From positions 266,056 through 311,844 of the forward strand of contig NZ_FODZ01000003.1 in NCBI RefSeq assembly GCF_900110505.1: a stretch of DNA of 45,789 nt, in the 5' to 3' direction. Shown one piece after another: positions 22,470 to 30,223 of the stretch; position 1 is the stretch's first letter, and each line of letters opens with the position of its first letter. This DNA comes from Luteibacter sp. UNC138MFCol5.1. GTDB taxonomy: Bacteria > Pseudomonadota > Gammaproteobacteria > Xanthomonadales > Rhodanobacteraceae. A program made the position numbers and the translations under genes. A model generated the notes under the pieces. It ran no database searches and had not been told where the DNA came from. It saw only the letters and a program-made list of their open reading frames with translations.

Positions 22470-22504
22470 ACGAAATGCCCGCGGTGGACGGATCCACCGC
22501 GGGC
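22470..22504 (-). terminator. Hairpin terminator between hsp20 and cbpA
   Basis: Perfect 12-bp stem GCCCGCGGTGGA / TCCACCGCGGGC (22477-22488, 22493-22504) with a CGGA loop. On the minus strand it is followed by ATTTCGTATTTTT. The palindrome CCTAAGCTTAGG (22511-22522) precedes it, right after the hsp20 stop. The T run is interrupted, so partial readthrough into cbpA is plausible. Confidence 0.7.
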
Positions 22505-22527
22505 CGGACACCTAAGCTTAGGCCGTT

Positions 22528-22977
22528 TTAGCCCGCGGTGTTGATCGCGATGCGACGAGGCGCGCTCTGGGCCTTCTTCGGAATCGCGATTTCGAGCACC
22601 CCGTTGCCACCGGACGCGGTGATGCCCTCGGCGTCGGCGCTCTCGGGCAGCGTGAAGCTGCGCTTGAACGCACCGGCCGCGCGCTCGACGCGGCTGAACT
22701 TGCCCTCGGCCTCGCTGGCGTACGCCTTGCGCTCACCCTTGATGCTGAGCACGTTCTTGTCCATCTGGATCTCGATGTCCGCGAGGTCCACGCCCGGCAC
22801 GTCGGCCAGGATCAGGAAACGGCCGTCTTCCTCGCGAATGTCGACGCGCGGCGCCCAGGCGCTGGCGCTCGCCGTCGGGGCGGCGATATCGCTGCCGAAG
22901 AAGGTCTCGAAGACGTTGCGCACGTCGCCGCCGAACACCGGCGCGCGACGGAACGAAACCTGACGAAGCTGGTTCAT
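22528..22977 (-). CDS. Small heat-shock protein, Hsp20/alpha-crystallin family
   Basis: A 149-residue ATP-independent holdase chaperone. The alpha-crystallin domain covers about residues 40-140 (WAPRVDIREEDGRFLILADVPGVDLADIEIQMDK in pieces), with the conserved GVL motif in NGVLEIAIPK and a C-terminal tail. The ATG at 22977 (MNQLRQVSFRR) has GGGAG 9 bases upstream; an earlier in-frame start adds five residues without a better signal. A heat-shock-type promoter is visible upstream at 23029-23054, and cbpA lies downstream, giving a small proteostasis operon. Confidence 0.93.
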   Translation of the reverse strand: MNQLRQVSFRRAPVFGGDVRNVFETFFGSDIAAPTASASAWAPRVDIREEDGRFLILADVPGVDLADIEIQMDKNVLSIKGERKAYASEAEGKFSRVERAAGAFKRSFTLPESADAEGITASGGNGVLEIAIPKKAQSAPRRIAINTAG

Positions 22978-23028
22978 CTGTTTGACTCCCAAGAAGTTTT
23001 CCGGCCCCTCGGCCGTCTGGAAACAAAC

Positions 23029-23054
23029 ATATGACCGGCGATCCGCGATTCAAG
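23029..23054 (-). promoter_or_regulatory. Candidate sigma-32 promoter of hsp20
   Basis: On the minus strand CTTGAA (23054-23049), a 14-base spacer and TCATAT (23034-23029) resemble the sigma-32 pattern CTTGAA-N13/14-CCCATNT, although the C-run of the -10 is degenerate. It lies about 52 bases before the hsp20 ATG. Confidence 0.5.
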
Positions 23055-23136
23055 TGCCCCGCCGGCGCGGTTGTCTTCGCTTCAGCCGGCGCCCCTTCGC
23101 TTACACTCGGGGCTTTCCCCATCGCAGGAACGAACC

Positions 23137-23619
23137 ATGACGATTGCCGTCGGCGACCGCATCCCCGAAGCCACCGTTGCCACCTTCAAGGACGGCATCG
23201 TGACCCACTCCACCCTCGACCTGCTCGGCGAGGGCAAGGTCGTGGTGTTCGCCGTCCCGGGCGCCTTCACGCCGACGTGCTCCAACAAGCACCTGCCGGG
23301 CTACATCGAGCACATGGCGGATTTCGAATCGCGCGACGTGAAGGTGTTCTGCCTGTCGGTCAACGACGCCTTCGTCATGGACGCCTGGGGCAAGGACCGC
23401 GGCATCCCGCCGAAGCTGCACATGCTGGCCGACGGCAATGCCGCGTTCGTCCGCGCGCTGGGCCTCGAACTCGACGGCACCAAGAACGGCATGGGCATTC
23501 GCGCCAAGCGCTTCGCGATGTACATCGTGGACGGCGTGGTGAAGGTGCTGAACATCGAAGCACCGGGCGAGTTCCGCGTGTCGTCCGCCGAGGCGATGCT
23601 GGAAGCGATCGACGCGTGA
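23137..23619 (+). CDS. Peroxiredoxin, Prx5 type
   Basis: A 160-residue thiol peroxidase reducing hydrogen and alkyl peroxides. The active-site motif is PGAFTPTCSNKHLPGY, with the peroxidatic Cys in TPTC at about residue 48. The C-terminal APGEFRVSSAEAMLEAI also fits the Prx5 subfamily, whose members often use glutaredoxin or glutathione. No fused glutaredoxin domain is present. The ATG at 23137 has AGGAA 6 bases upstream. It is divergent from hsp20 and ends at a REPIN-like element, then a bidirectional terminator shared with gyrA. Confidence 0.93.
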   Translation: MTIAVGDRIPEATVATFKDGIVTHSTLDLLGEGKVVVFAVPGAFTPTCSNKHLPGYIEHMADFESRDVKVFCLSVNDAFVMDAWGKDRGIPPKLHMLADGNAAFVRALGLELDGTKNGMGIRAKRFAMYIVDGVVKVLNIEAPGEFRVSSAEAMLEAIDA

Positions 23620-23632
23620 CCCGCGGATCCCC

Positions 23633-23725
23633 GTAGGAGCGGACCTGGCCGCGACAGCCTTTCGCGATGAGCATCAGGCCTGCCATCGGATCGCAAAAAG
23701 CTGTCGCGGCCAGGTCCGCTCCTAC
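23633..23725. repeat. REPIN-like element, family A copy 3
   Basis: A 93-base element with perfect 26-bp inverted termini (23633-23658, 23700-23725), head GTAGGAGCGGACC. The stem body differs from copies 1 and 2 (GGACCTGGCC versus GCGCC..GCGCG), but both arms changed together. It lies in the convergent gap between the peroxiredoxin gene and gyrA. Confidence 0.92.
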
Positions 23726-23732
23726 AGGCCAA

Positions 23733-23760
23733 GAAAAAGCCGCCTTTCGGCGGCTTTTTC
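23733..23760. terminator. Bidirectional terminator between peroxiredoxin gene and gyrA
   Basis: A 12-bp stem GAAAAAGCCGCC / GGCGGCTTTTTC with a TTTC loop gives a T run on either strand. It serves the plus-strand peroxiredoxin gene and minus-strand gyrA. Confidence 0.9.
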
Positions 23761-23763
23761 TAT

Positions 23764-26391
23764 TTACGCTTCGGCGTTGTCGCCGCCGTCCACCGGGCCG
23801 CTTTCGATCGGCGGCATGTCGGCAGCGGCCTCGCCTTCCGGCGTTTCGCCCTCGCCTTCGATCTCTTCCTCGGCCTCGAGGCGCACGACTCCGATCAGCT
23901 TCTCTTCCTTCGGCAGCTTGATCAGCGTGACGCCCTGCGTATTGCGGCTGAGCTGCGAGACTTCCGACACGCGCGTGCGCACCAGCGTTCCCTGGTCGGA
24001 GATCAGCATGAGCTGCTGGGCTTCCGTGACCTGCGTCGCGGCGACCAGGTTACCGTTGCGCTCCGAGCACTGGATGGCGATGACGCCCTGCGTGCCGCGG
24101 CCCTTCTTCGGGAACTCCTCGAGCGCCGTGCGCTTGCCGTAGCCACGCTCGGTCGCCGTCAGGATATCGCCCTCACCCGCCGCCACGATCAGCGACACCA
24201 CTTCGGCGTCGTCAGCGAGGCGCATGCCGCGCACACCCGTCGCGGTACGGCCCATCGAGCGCACGCTGCCTTCGTCGAAACGCACCGACTTGCCGTTCGA
24301 GGCGAACAGCAGGACGTCGCTCTCGCCGTCCGTCATCGCGACATCGACCAGCGCGTCGCCCTCGTCGAGGTTGATCGCGGCCTTGCCCTTCTGCAGCTGG
24401 AACGCGAACTCGGTCAACGGCGTCTTCTTCACCGTGCCGTTGCGGGTGGCGAAGAACACGAAGCAGCTCGGGTCGTAATCCCGCACCGGCAGCAACGCCT
24501 GCACCTTCTCGCCCTCACCCAGCGGCAGCAGGTTGACGATGGGCTTGCCGCGCGCGCCGGGACCGGCTTCCGGCATCTGGTACACCTTGAGCCAGTAGAC
24601 GCGGCCGGTGCTGGTGAAGGTGAGCAGCGTGTCGTGGGTGTTGACCACCCACAGCTGCTGCACGACGTCTTCGTCCTTCAGCGCCGAGGCCGAACGACCC
24701 TTGCCGCCACGACGCTGCGCGCGGTAGAGGCTGGCCGGCTGGCGCTTGATGTAACCCGTGTGCGAGAGCGTGACCACGACGTCTTCCGGCGCGATCAGGT
24801 CGAGGACGTTGAGGTCTTCCTGCGAATGCTGGATCTCGGTGCGACGCTCGTCGCCGTAATCCGTGCGGATCTGCTCCAGCTCCTCGCGGATGACTTCGAG
24901 CAGGCGGGCCGGGTTCTCGAGGATCTCGATCAGGCCGCGGATCGTGTCGAGGATCTCGCGATACTCGTCGGAGAGCTTCTCCTGCTCCAGCCCCGTGAGG
25001 CGGTGCAGGCGCATCTGCAGGATTTCGGTCGCCTGGGCTTCGGAGAGCTGGTAGCCGTCATCGCGCAGGCCGTCGCGCGGATCCATGTCCTCCGGACGCG
25101 ACGACGCCGCGCCGGTGGCGGCGAGCAGCGCCCGGACCATGCCCGGCTCCCAGCGACGCGCGACCATGCGCTCGCGCGCTTCGGCCGACGAGGCGGACGT
25201 GCGGATCAGCTCGATCATCTCGTCGATGTTGGCGAGCGCGACCGTGAGACCTTCGAGGATGTGGGCGCGCTGGCGGGCCTTGCGCAGTTCGAAGATGGTG
25301 CGGCGGGTGACGACTTCGCGGCGGTGGCGGATGAACGCCTCGAGGATGTCCTTGAGGTTCAGCAGCTTCGGCTGGCCGTCGAGCAGCGCGACCATGTTGA
25401 TGCCGAACGTGACCTGCAGCTGCGTCTGCTGGAACAGGTTGTTCAGCACGACGTCGGCCATCGCGTCGCGACGGATCTCGATGACCACGCGCATGCCGTC
25501 CTTGTCGGACTCGTCGCGCAGCTCGCTGATGCCCTCGAGCTTCTTTTCCTTGACCAGCTCGGCGATCTTCTCGATCAGGCGCGCCTTGTTCACCTGGTAC
25601 GGCAGCTCGTGGACGATGATCGTCTCGCGGCCGTTGGCTTCCGTTTCGATCTCGGTGCGCGCACGCACGAGGATGCGGCCGCGACCGGTGCGGTACGCCT
25701 CGACGATGCCGGACGAGCCGTTGATGATGCCGGCCGTCGGGAAGTCCGGACCCGGGATGTGGGTCATGAGTTCATCGATGCCCAGCGACGGCTCTTCGAT
25801 GAGCGCGAGCGTGGCGTTGACGACCTCGGTCATGTTGTGCGGCGGGATGTTCGTCGCCATGCCGACGGCGATGCCGGCCGAACCGTTGACGAGCAGGTTG
25901 GGCACGCGGGTCGGCAGGACCAGCGGCTCGTGCTCGCTTTCGTCGTAGTTGGGGCCGAAGTCGACGGTTTCCTTGTCGATGTCCGCCATCAGCTCGTGCG
26001 TGAGGCGCGCCATGCGCACCTCGGTGTATCGCATGGCCGCCGCGTTGTCGCCATCGACCGAACCGAAGTTGCCCTGGCCGTCGACGAGCATGTAGCGCAG
26101 CGAGAACGGCTGCGCCATGCGGACGATCGTGTCGTAGACCGAAGCGTCGCCATGCGGATGGTACTTACCGATCACGTCACCGACCACGCGGGCCGACTTC
26201 TTGTACGGTTTGTTCCAGGCGTTGCTCAGTTCGTTCATCGCGAACAACACGCGGCGATGCACGGGCTTGAGTCCGTCGCGCACATCGGGGAGCGCACGCC
26301 CCACGATGACGCTCATCGCGTAATCGAGATAGCTCTGGCGCATCTCGTCTTCGATGTTGACGCGGATGACTTCTTTGGCGAGTTCTGCCAT
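23764..26391 (-). CDS. gyrA: DNA gyrase subunit A
   Basis: GyrA, 875 residues, is the breakage-reunion subunit of gyrase. Catalytic Tyr122 lies in AAMRYTEV, and the GyrA box QRRGGKG needed for DNA wrapping is intact. An acidic Glu/Gly-rich tail ends the protein. The ATG at 26391 ([15 protein letters not shown]) aligns without gaps to E. coli, with AGGAAG 8 bases upstream. In the quinolone-determining region the order is HPHGD-Ala83-Ser84-VYD, whereas E. coli has Ser83-Ala84; Asp87 is kept. Ser83 normally anchors the quinolone water-metal bridge, so reduced intrinsic susceptibility is possible. Confidence 0.98.
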   Translation of the reverse strand: MAELAKEVIRVNIEDEMRQSYLDYAMSVIVGRALPDVRDGLKPVHRRVLFAMNELSNAWNKPYKKSARVVGDVIGKYHPHGDASVYDTIVRMAQPFSLRYMLVDGQGNFGSVDGDNAAAMRYTEVRMARLTHELMADIDKETVDFGPNYDESEHEPLVLPTRVPNLLVNGSAGIAVGMATNIPPHNMTEVVNATLALIEEPSLGIDELMTHIPGPDFPTAGIINGSSGIVEAYRTGRGRILVRARTEIETEANGRETIIVHELPYQVNKARLIEKIAELVKEKKLEGISELRDESDKDGMRVVIEIRRDAMADVVLNNLFQQTQLQVTFGINMVALLDGQPKLLNLKDILEAFIRHRREVVTRRTIFELRKARQRAHILEGLTVALANIDEMIELIRTSASSAEARERMVARRWEPGMVRALLAATGAASSRPEDMDPRDGLRDDGYQLSEAQATEILQMRLHRLTGLEQEKLSDEYREILDTIRGLIEILENPARLLEVIREELEQIRTDYGDERRTEIQHSQEDLNVLDLIAPEDVVVTLSHTGYIKRQPASLYRAQRRGGKGRSASALKDEDVVQQLWVVNTHDTLLTFTSTGRVYWLKVYQMPEAGPGARGKPIVNLLPLGEGEKVQALLPVRDYDPSCFVFFATRNGTVKKTPLTEFAFQLQKGKAAINLDEGDALVDVAMTDGESDVLLFASNGKSVRFDEGSVRSMGRTATGVRGMRLADDAEVVSLIVAAGEGDILTATERGYGKRTALEEFPKKGRGTQGVIAIQCSERNGNLVAATQVTEAQQLMLISDQGTLVRTRVSEVSQLSRNTQGVTLIKLPKEEKLIGVVRLEAEEEIEGEGETPEGEAAADMPPIESGPVDGGDNAEA

Positions 26392-26500
26392 CAATCGGCT
26401 TCCTGGATGTTGCGTGAGTGCCCCCGCCGGCTAGGTGTCCGCGCTTCGCGCCGCACCACCGACTCAACCCGTCGATGGTAGCACAACGCGCGTGGAAATG

Positions 26501-26526
26501 ACAGCTAAAAAGGCTGTAAAAACAGC
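26501..26526 (-). terminator. Terminator of the mtnA-gtrA unit
   Basis: On the minus strand GCTGT-TTTT-ACAGC is followed by CTTTTTAGC, right after the gtrA stop. A second, mutually exclusive stem (ACAGC/GCTGT further on) overlaps it. The stems are short, only about 5 bp, but the T run is good. Confidence 0.6.
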
Positions 26527-26529
26527 GGT

Positions 26530-26943
26530 TTACGACGAGCTTTTGGGCGCCCTGAAGAGCACCGCGCGGGCGAGCGCGAAATTGGCGATCGAGCCGGCCG
26601 CGGAACCGGCGGCGACGGCCACCGCGGGCCACGTGTGCAGCTCCGGACACGCCCTGAACGCGAGCACGTAGACGCCGTTGTTGACCACCGCGCCGAGCGC
26701 CATCAGGCCCATCCAGTGCAGCCACTCGGCGTGTCTGCCACGCCCCGAATCGCGGTGCGCGAAGGTGTGCGTCCGGTTCCACCACCAGGTGACGGTCGCC
26801 GCGCTGAGGAAGGAGACGACGCGCGCCGTGTACACGTTCCATCCCGCCAGTCCCACCAGTGCCTGCGCGATGCCGGCGTCCACGCAGAGGCCGAGCACGC
26901 CGCCGATCGCGAACAGCGCGACCTCGCGGCGCAGGTGGATCAC
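26530..26943 (-). CDS. GtrA-family membrane protein
   Basis: A 137-residue integral membrane protein with four hydrophobic segments: about 8-29 ([21 protein letters not shown]), 38-56, 75-96 and 105-125. The [19 protein letters not shown] motif between the second and third spans is typical of GtrA-like proteins, associated with moving lipid-linked sugars across the inner membrane. It starts at GTG 26943, overlapping the mtnA stop by 4 bases (GTGA), so it is translationally coupled to a methionine-salvage gene. No glycosyltransferase is adjacent, so the partner is unknown. Confidence 0.85.
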   Translation of the reverse strand: MIHLRREVALFAIGGVLGLCVDAGIAQALVGLAGWNVYTARVVSFLSAATVTWWWNRTHTFAHRDSGRGRHAEWLHWMGLMALGAVVNNGVYVLAFRACPELHTWPAVAVAAGSAAGSIANFALARAVLFRAPKSSS

Positions 26944-27953
26944 GGGAACATGATCCGCATCTGTTCTTCGTCGGGCTTCAGGATCACGCCACGCTCGGTC
27001 ACGATCGCGTCGATCAGCTCCGCCGGCGTCACGTCGAACACGGGGTTCCAGGCCTCGGCGCCTTCGATCACCGTGCGCGTGCCGCCGACCGAGAGCAGCT
27101 CCGTCGCGTCGCGCAGCTCGATCTCGATGTCGGCACCGTCGGCCGTCGCCATGTCCACGGTGGTCGACGGCGCGACGACCATGAACTTCACGCCGTGATG
27201 GCGCGCGGCGATCGCGAGCTGGTAGGTGCCGATCTTGTTCGCGGTGTCGCCGTTGGCCGCGATGCGGTCGGCGCCCACGATCACCCACTTCACCTTGCCG
27301 TCCTTCATGAGGTGCGAGGCGGCGGAATCGGCGATGAGGCGGGCGGGGATGCCATCGCGCACCAGTTCCCACATCGTCAGGCGCGCGCCCTGCTGCCAGG
27401 GACGCGTCTCGCCGGCGAAGACCTGCTCGATGTGCCCCATGGCGACGCCGGCGCGGATCACGCCGAGCGCGGTGCCGTAACCGGCGGTGGCGAGCGAGCC
27501 GGTATTGCAGTGCGTGAGAACGTGCGAGCCGGGCTTGATGAGCGCCGCGCCGAGTTCGCCCATGTGGCGATTGGCGGCGAGGTCCTCGTCCTGGATCGCC
27601 TGCGCTTCGCGCTCGAGCGCCGCGGCATCCGCGCCCTGGAGCACCCGCGCGTTCATGCGATCGAGCGCCCACATCAGGTTCACCGCCGTGGGGCGCGCGG
27701 CGCGCAGCGTGGCCATGGCCGTCGGCAGGTCGACGCCTGCCTGCGCGGCCAGCACGACGCCCCATGCCGCCGCGATGCCGATCGCCGGCGCACCGCGCAC
27801 CGCGAGGTCGCGGATGGCGCGCGTGACGTCGTCGGCGGTGGTGCAGTCGAACCAGATTTCCTCGGCCGGAAGACGGCGCTGGTCGAGCAGGCGCAGGCGG
27901 TCGCCGTGCCATTGCACGGCGCGGATGGAGTCGTGGGAGTCGAGGGTGTTCAT
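26940..27953 (-). CDS. mtnA: S-methyl-5-thioribose-1-phosphate isomerase
   Basis: MtnA, 337 residues, converts methylthioribose-1-phosphate to methylthioribulose-1-phosphate in methionine salvage. Catalytic residues fit the family: Cys149 ([10 protein letters not shown]) and Asp229 ([11 protein letters not shown]). The N-terminal motif [13 protein letters not shown] is also present. The ATG at 27953 ([13 protein letters not shown]) is preferred; the open frame upstream runs into repeat sequence. No other salvage genes are in the window. It overlaps gtrA by 4 bases. Confidence 0.95.
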   Translation of the reverse strand: MNTLDSHDSIRAVQWHGDRLRLLDQRRLPAEEIWFDCTTADDVTRAIRDLAVRGAPAIGIAAAWGVVLAAQAGVDLPTAMATLRAARPTAVNLMWALDRMNARVLQGADAAALEREAQAIQDEDLAANRHMGELGAALIKPGSHVLTHCNTGSLATAGYGTALGVIRAGVAMGHIEQVFAGETRPWQQGARLTMWELVRDGIPARLIADSAASHLMKDGKVKWVIVGADRIAANGDTANKIGTYQLAIAARHHGVKFMVVAPSTTVDMATADGADIEIELRDATELLSVGGTRTVIEGAEAWNPVFDVTPAELIDAIVTERGVILKPDEEQMRIMFP

Positions 27954-27993
27954 CGACCGATTATCGCATGCCGGCCGCCGCAGGCGCGGCGGT

Positions 27994-28018
27994 TCGCCGA
28001 TGCGATCGGCTCCCATCC
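27994..28018. repeat. Family C repeat, single-arm copy
   Basis: TCGCCGATGCGATCGGCTCC continuing CATCC matches the inner arm of the 142-base palindrome at 19036-19177 with one or two changes. Degenerate remnants of a second arm follow to about 28055. It lies between phaC and mtnA. Confidence 0.75.
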
Positions 28019-28059
28019 TTCGAGAGCCATCCCTGCGAACGGCTACCAGGGACGGCGGT

Positions 28060-29127
28060 TCAGCGCTCCGCCAGCCACGCGTGGATGGCGGGGGGCACGA
28101 GTTTCTGCGCGCGGCCGGACACGTAGATGCCGATGTGGCCACCCTGGAACGGCAGCGCCGTGTAATCGTCGCTGCCGACCAGATCGCCGAGCGGCGTGGA
28201 GGCGGCGGGCGGCACGAGGTGGTCCTGTTCCGCGTAGATGTTCAGCACGGGCTGCTCGATGCGTTTCAGGTCGACGCGGCGACCGCCGATGCGCACCTCG
28301 CCCTTCATGAGCTGGTTCTTCTGGAAGAAATCGCGCGCGAATTCGCGGAACGCTTCACCCGCCTGGTCGGGCGAATCGAAGATCCACTTCTCCATGCGCA
28401 GGAAGTTCTCCAGCTCCTTCGGATTGTCGAGGATATCGACGAGGCCGATGTACTTCTGCTGGTTCAGGCGCACGGGCTTCAGCGTGAGGTATGCGAAGTT
28501 CATGACATCGGCGGGCACGTTGCCCACGGTGTCGACGAAAAGGTCGATGTCGACGTTGCGCGCCCAGTGCGAAAGCATGTTGTCCGGCGTGTGGAAATCG
28601 ACCGGCGTCACCATCGTCACGAGGTTGCGTACCTTGTCCGGATGCAGCGCCGTGTAGCAAAGGGAGAACACGCCGCCCTGGCAGATGCCCAGCAGGTTCA
28701 CCGCTTCGCCGTCGTGCCGTTCGCGGATCGCGTCGACACAGCGGTCGAGGTACCCATCGATGTAATCCTGGAGCGTGAGCCAGCGATCGGCCCCATCCGG
28801 ATAACCCCAGTCGACCAGGTACACGTCTTCCCCCTGCGCGAGCAGGTTGCGCACCATCGAACGGTCTTCCTGCAGGTCCACCATCCACGGCGTGTTGACC
28901 AGCGCGTAGCAGATCAGCAGCGGCGCCTTCGCGGTCGGCGGCGTGTCGCCCCTGAAGTGCCAGAGCGTGAGCTTGTCCTCGGTGTACACCACTTCGCGCG
29001 GCGTGGTGCCGAGCTCGATCGGACCCACGCGCTTGAGCGTTTCCATGCCGGACTCCAGCTTGCGCCGGAACGCCTCCATCTCCGCCTGCGCACGCTGCGG
29101 ATCGAACGGGAACGGATGCGTGGTCAT
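28060..29127 (-). CDS. phaC: Class III polyhydroxyalkanoate synthase, catalytic subunit
   Basis: PhaC, 355 residues, polymerises 3-hydroxyacyl-CoA into PHA granules. The short length and the partner gene mark class III. The lipase-like box is GICQGG (147-152) with nucleophile Cys149, and the other triad residues fall at Asp302 (AEQDHLVPP) and His331 (GGHIG). These are the same numbers I recall for the Allochromatium vinosum enzyme. The ATG overlaps the phaE stop by 4 bases (ATGA). No phaA/phaB monomer genes or depolymerase are in the window. Confidence 0.95.
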   Translation of the reverse strand: MTTHPFPFDPQRAQAEMEAFRRKLESGMETLKRVGPIELGTTPREVVYTEDKLTLWHFRGDTPPTAKAPLLICYALVNTPWMVDLQEDRSMVRNLLAQGEDVYLVDWGYPDGADRWLTLQDYIDGYLDRCVDAIRERHDGEAVNLLGICQGGVFSLCYTALHPDKVRNLVTMVTPVDFHTPDNMLSHWARNVDIDLFVDTVGNVPADVMNFAYLTLKPVRLNQQKYIGLVDILDNPKELENFLRMEKWIFDSPDQAGEAFREFARDFFQKNQLMKGEVRIGGRRVDLKRIEQPVLNIYAEQDHLVPPAASTPLGDLVGSDDYTALPFQGGHIGIYVSGRAQKLVPPAIHAWLAER

Positions 29128-30014
29128 CGGCCGCGGCCCTTCGCTGGGCCGGAAGGCTTCGCGGATTTCGAGGCTTTCGAGGCTTTCGCGGTCTTCGATG
29201 CCTTCGTCCCCGTGAGTGTCGCGACCTGGGCGCGGAGCGCCTCCACTTCCGCCTTCAGCCCCTGCATGTGCCGGAGCTCGCGACGCACGGCCTGCAGGCG
29301 CTCCCCGAGGCTGTCCACTTCCTTACGGGTGGGCATCCCCGCCTGGGTCGCCGCGCGCTCCACCTGCCGCTGCTGGAGCATCTTCAGATGCATCTGCGCG
29401 TTGACCAGCGCGGCGTAGACCTCGCGGAACTCGGCGGAGAGCGCCGCCTCGGCGTAGCTTTCCTCGGCGAGGTTCACCCAGCGGTCGTACACCGAGCGCA
29501 TCGAGTCGGCGTCGGACGGCGGCCCCTGCTCGCGCAGCGCCGCGTTGGCGCGCTCATGAACGCCCTGCAGGAGCGCCTGGTAGCGCTGGTAGTGACCGGC
29601 GTAATCGATCCAGGCGCGCAGCAGGGCCTGCTGTTCCTCCTGCTGCTCGCGTGTCAGGCCGAAGGCTGGCAGCGACAGGGCTTCGTTGGCGACCCGGGCC
29701 CACTCATCGAAGCGCTGCTGCTCGTGCGGGGCGGCGCCAGGTAGCGGCCCGTAGCCGAACGGTGGCATGCCGGGGCCACCCTGCCCGAACGACGGCATGC
29801 CGGCGAACGGACCCGAGGGCGCCTCGCCGCCTGCGTAGGAACGCATCCAGTCGCCGTAGCCGCCGAGGCCGGCGAAGAGCCGGCCCATGATGTCGGCGGA
29901 AGGCATCGCTTCCGCCGGCGAGGCTTTCGGGTCGAACTGCCGCGACCACGCCTCGACGCCTTCGCGGACCCAGGCCTGGTACTGATCGATGAAATCGTGG
30001 GGTTTATCGGACAT
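29124..30014 (-). CDS. phaE: Class III PHA synthase subunit PhaE
   Basis: PhaE, 296 residues, is the non-catalytic partner needed for class III PhaC activity. The N-terminal part (FIDQYQAWVREGVEAWSRQF) and the middle helical domain (about 100-230) fit the family. A Gly/Pro/Met-rich loop spans about 65-95. The C-terminus has a coiled-coil stretch (LGERLQAVRRELRHMQGLKAEVEALRAQV in part) and a low-complexity basic tail built of KASK/KTAK-like units ending GPAKGRGR, reminiscent of DNA-binding phasin tails. It precedes phaC with a 4-base overlap. The Shine-Dalgarno is weak. Confidence 0.9.
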   Translation of the reverse strand: MSDKPHDFIDQYQAWVREGVEAWSRQFDPKASPAEAMPSADIMGRLFAGLGGYGDWMRSYAGGEAPSGPFAGMPSFGQGGPGMPPFGYGPLPGAAPHEQQRFDEWARVANEALSLPAFGLTREQQEEQQALLRAWIDYAGHYQRYQALLQGVHERANAALREQGPPSDADSMRSVYDRWVNLAEESYAEAALSAEFREVYAALVNAQMHLKMLQQRQVERAATQAGMPTRKEVDSLGERLQAVRRELRHMQGLKAEVEALRAQVATLTGTKASKTAKASKASKSAKPSGPAKGRGR

Positions 30015-30063
30015 GTGCGCATCGTACCGCGAGGGGGACCGATGCGCCGAGGCGGCGGCTTCC

Positions 30064-30105
30064 GAGCGGCGGCGCGACACCGGCGAGCGGCGGCGCGACA
30101 CCGGC
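30064..30105. repeat. Perfect tandem duplication, 21 bp x 2
   Basis: The 21-base unit starting GAGCGGCGGCGCGACACC occurs twice in a row without mismatch (30064-30084, 30085-30105), upstream of phaE. The copies are probably a recent slippage product. It could alter the phaE promoter region. Confidence 0.85.
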
Positions 30106-30126
30106 TCCGGGCCCGCTGCCGCGGGC

Positions 30127-30151
30127 TCGCCGATGCGATCGGCTCCCGTCC
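30127..30151. repeat. Family C repeat, single-arm copy
   Basis: TCGCCGATGCGATCGGCTCC continuing CGTCC, one arm of the family C palindrome. It lies between phaE and the pnp terminator. Confidence 0.75.
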
Positions 30152-30168
30152 GAAGGGCATCAGCGCAT

Positions 30169-30199
30169 AAAAAAACCCGGCATCTCGCGATGCCGGGTT
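30169..30199 (-). terminator. pnp: Terminator of the rimP-to-pnp operon
   Basis: An 11-bp stem AACCCGGCATC / GATGCCGGGTT with a TCGC loop, followed on the minus strand by seven T. It begins 25 bases after the pnp stop and closes the translation operon. Confidence 0.93.
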
Positions 30200-30223
30200 C
30201 TTTATCGCAATGCAGGCGATGGA

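Noticed and set aside
24634-26481. 615-codon open frame antisense to gyrA
   Set aside because: Mirror of gyrA codon bias; composition is not protein-like.
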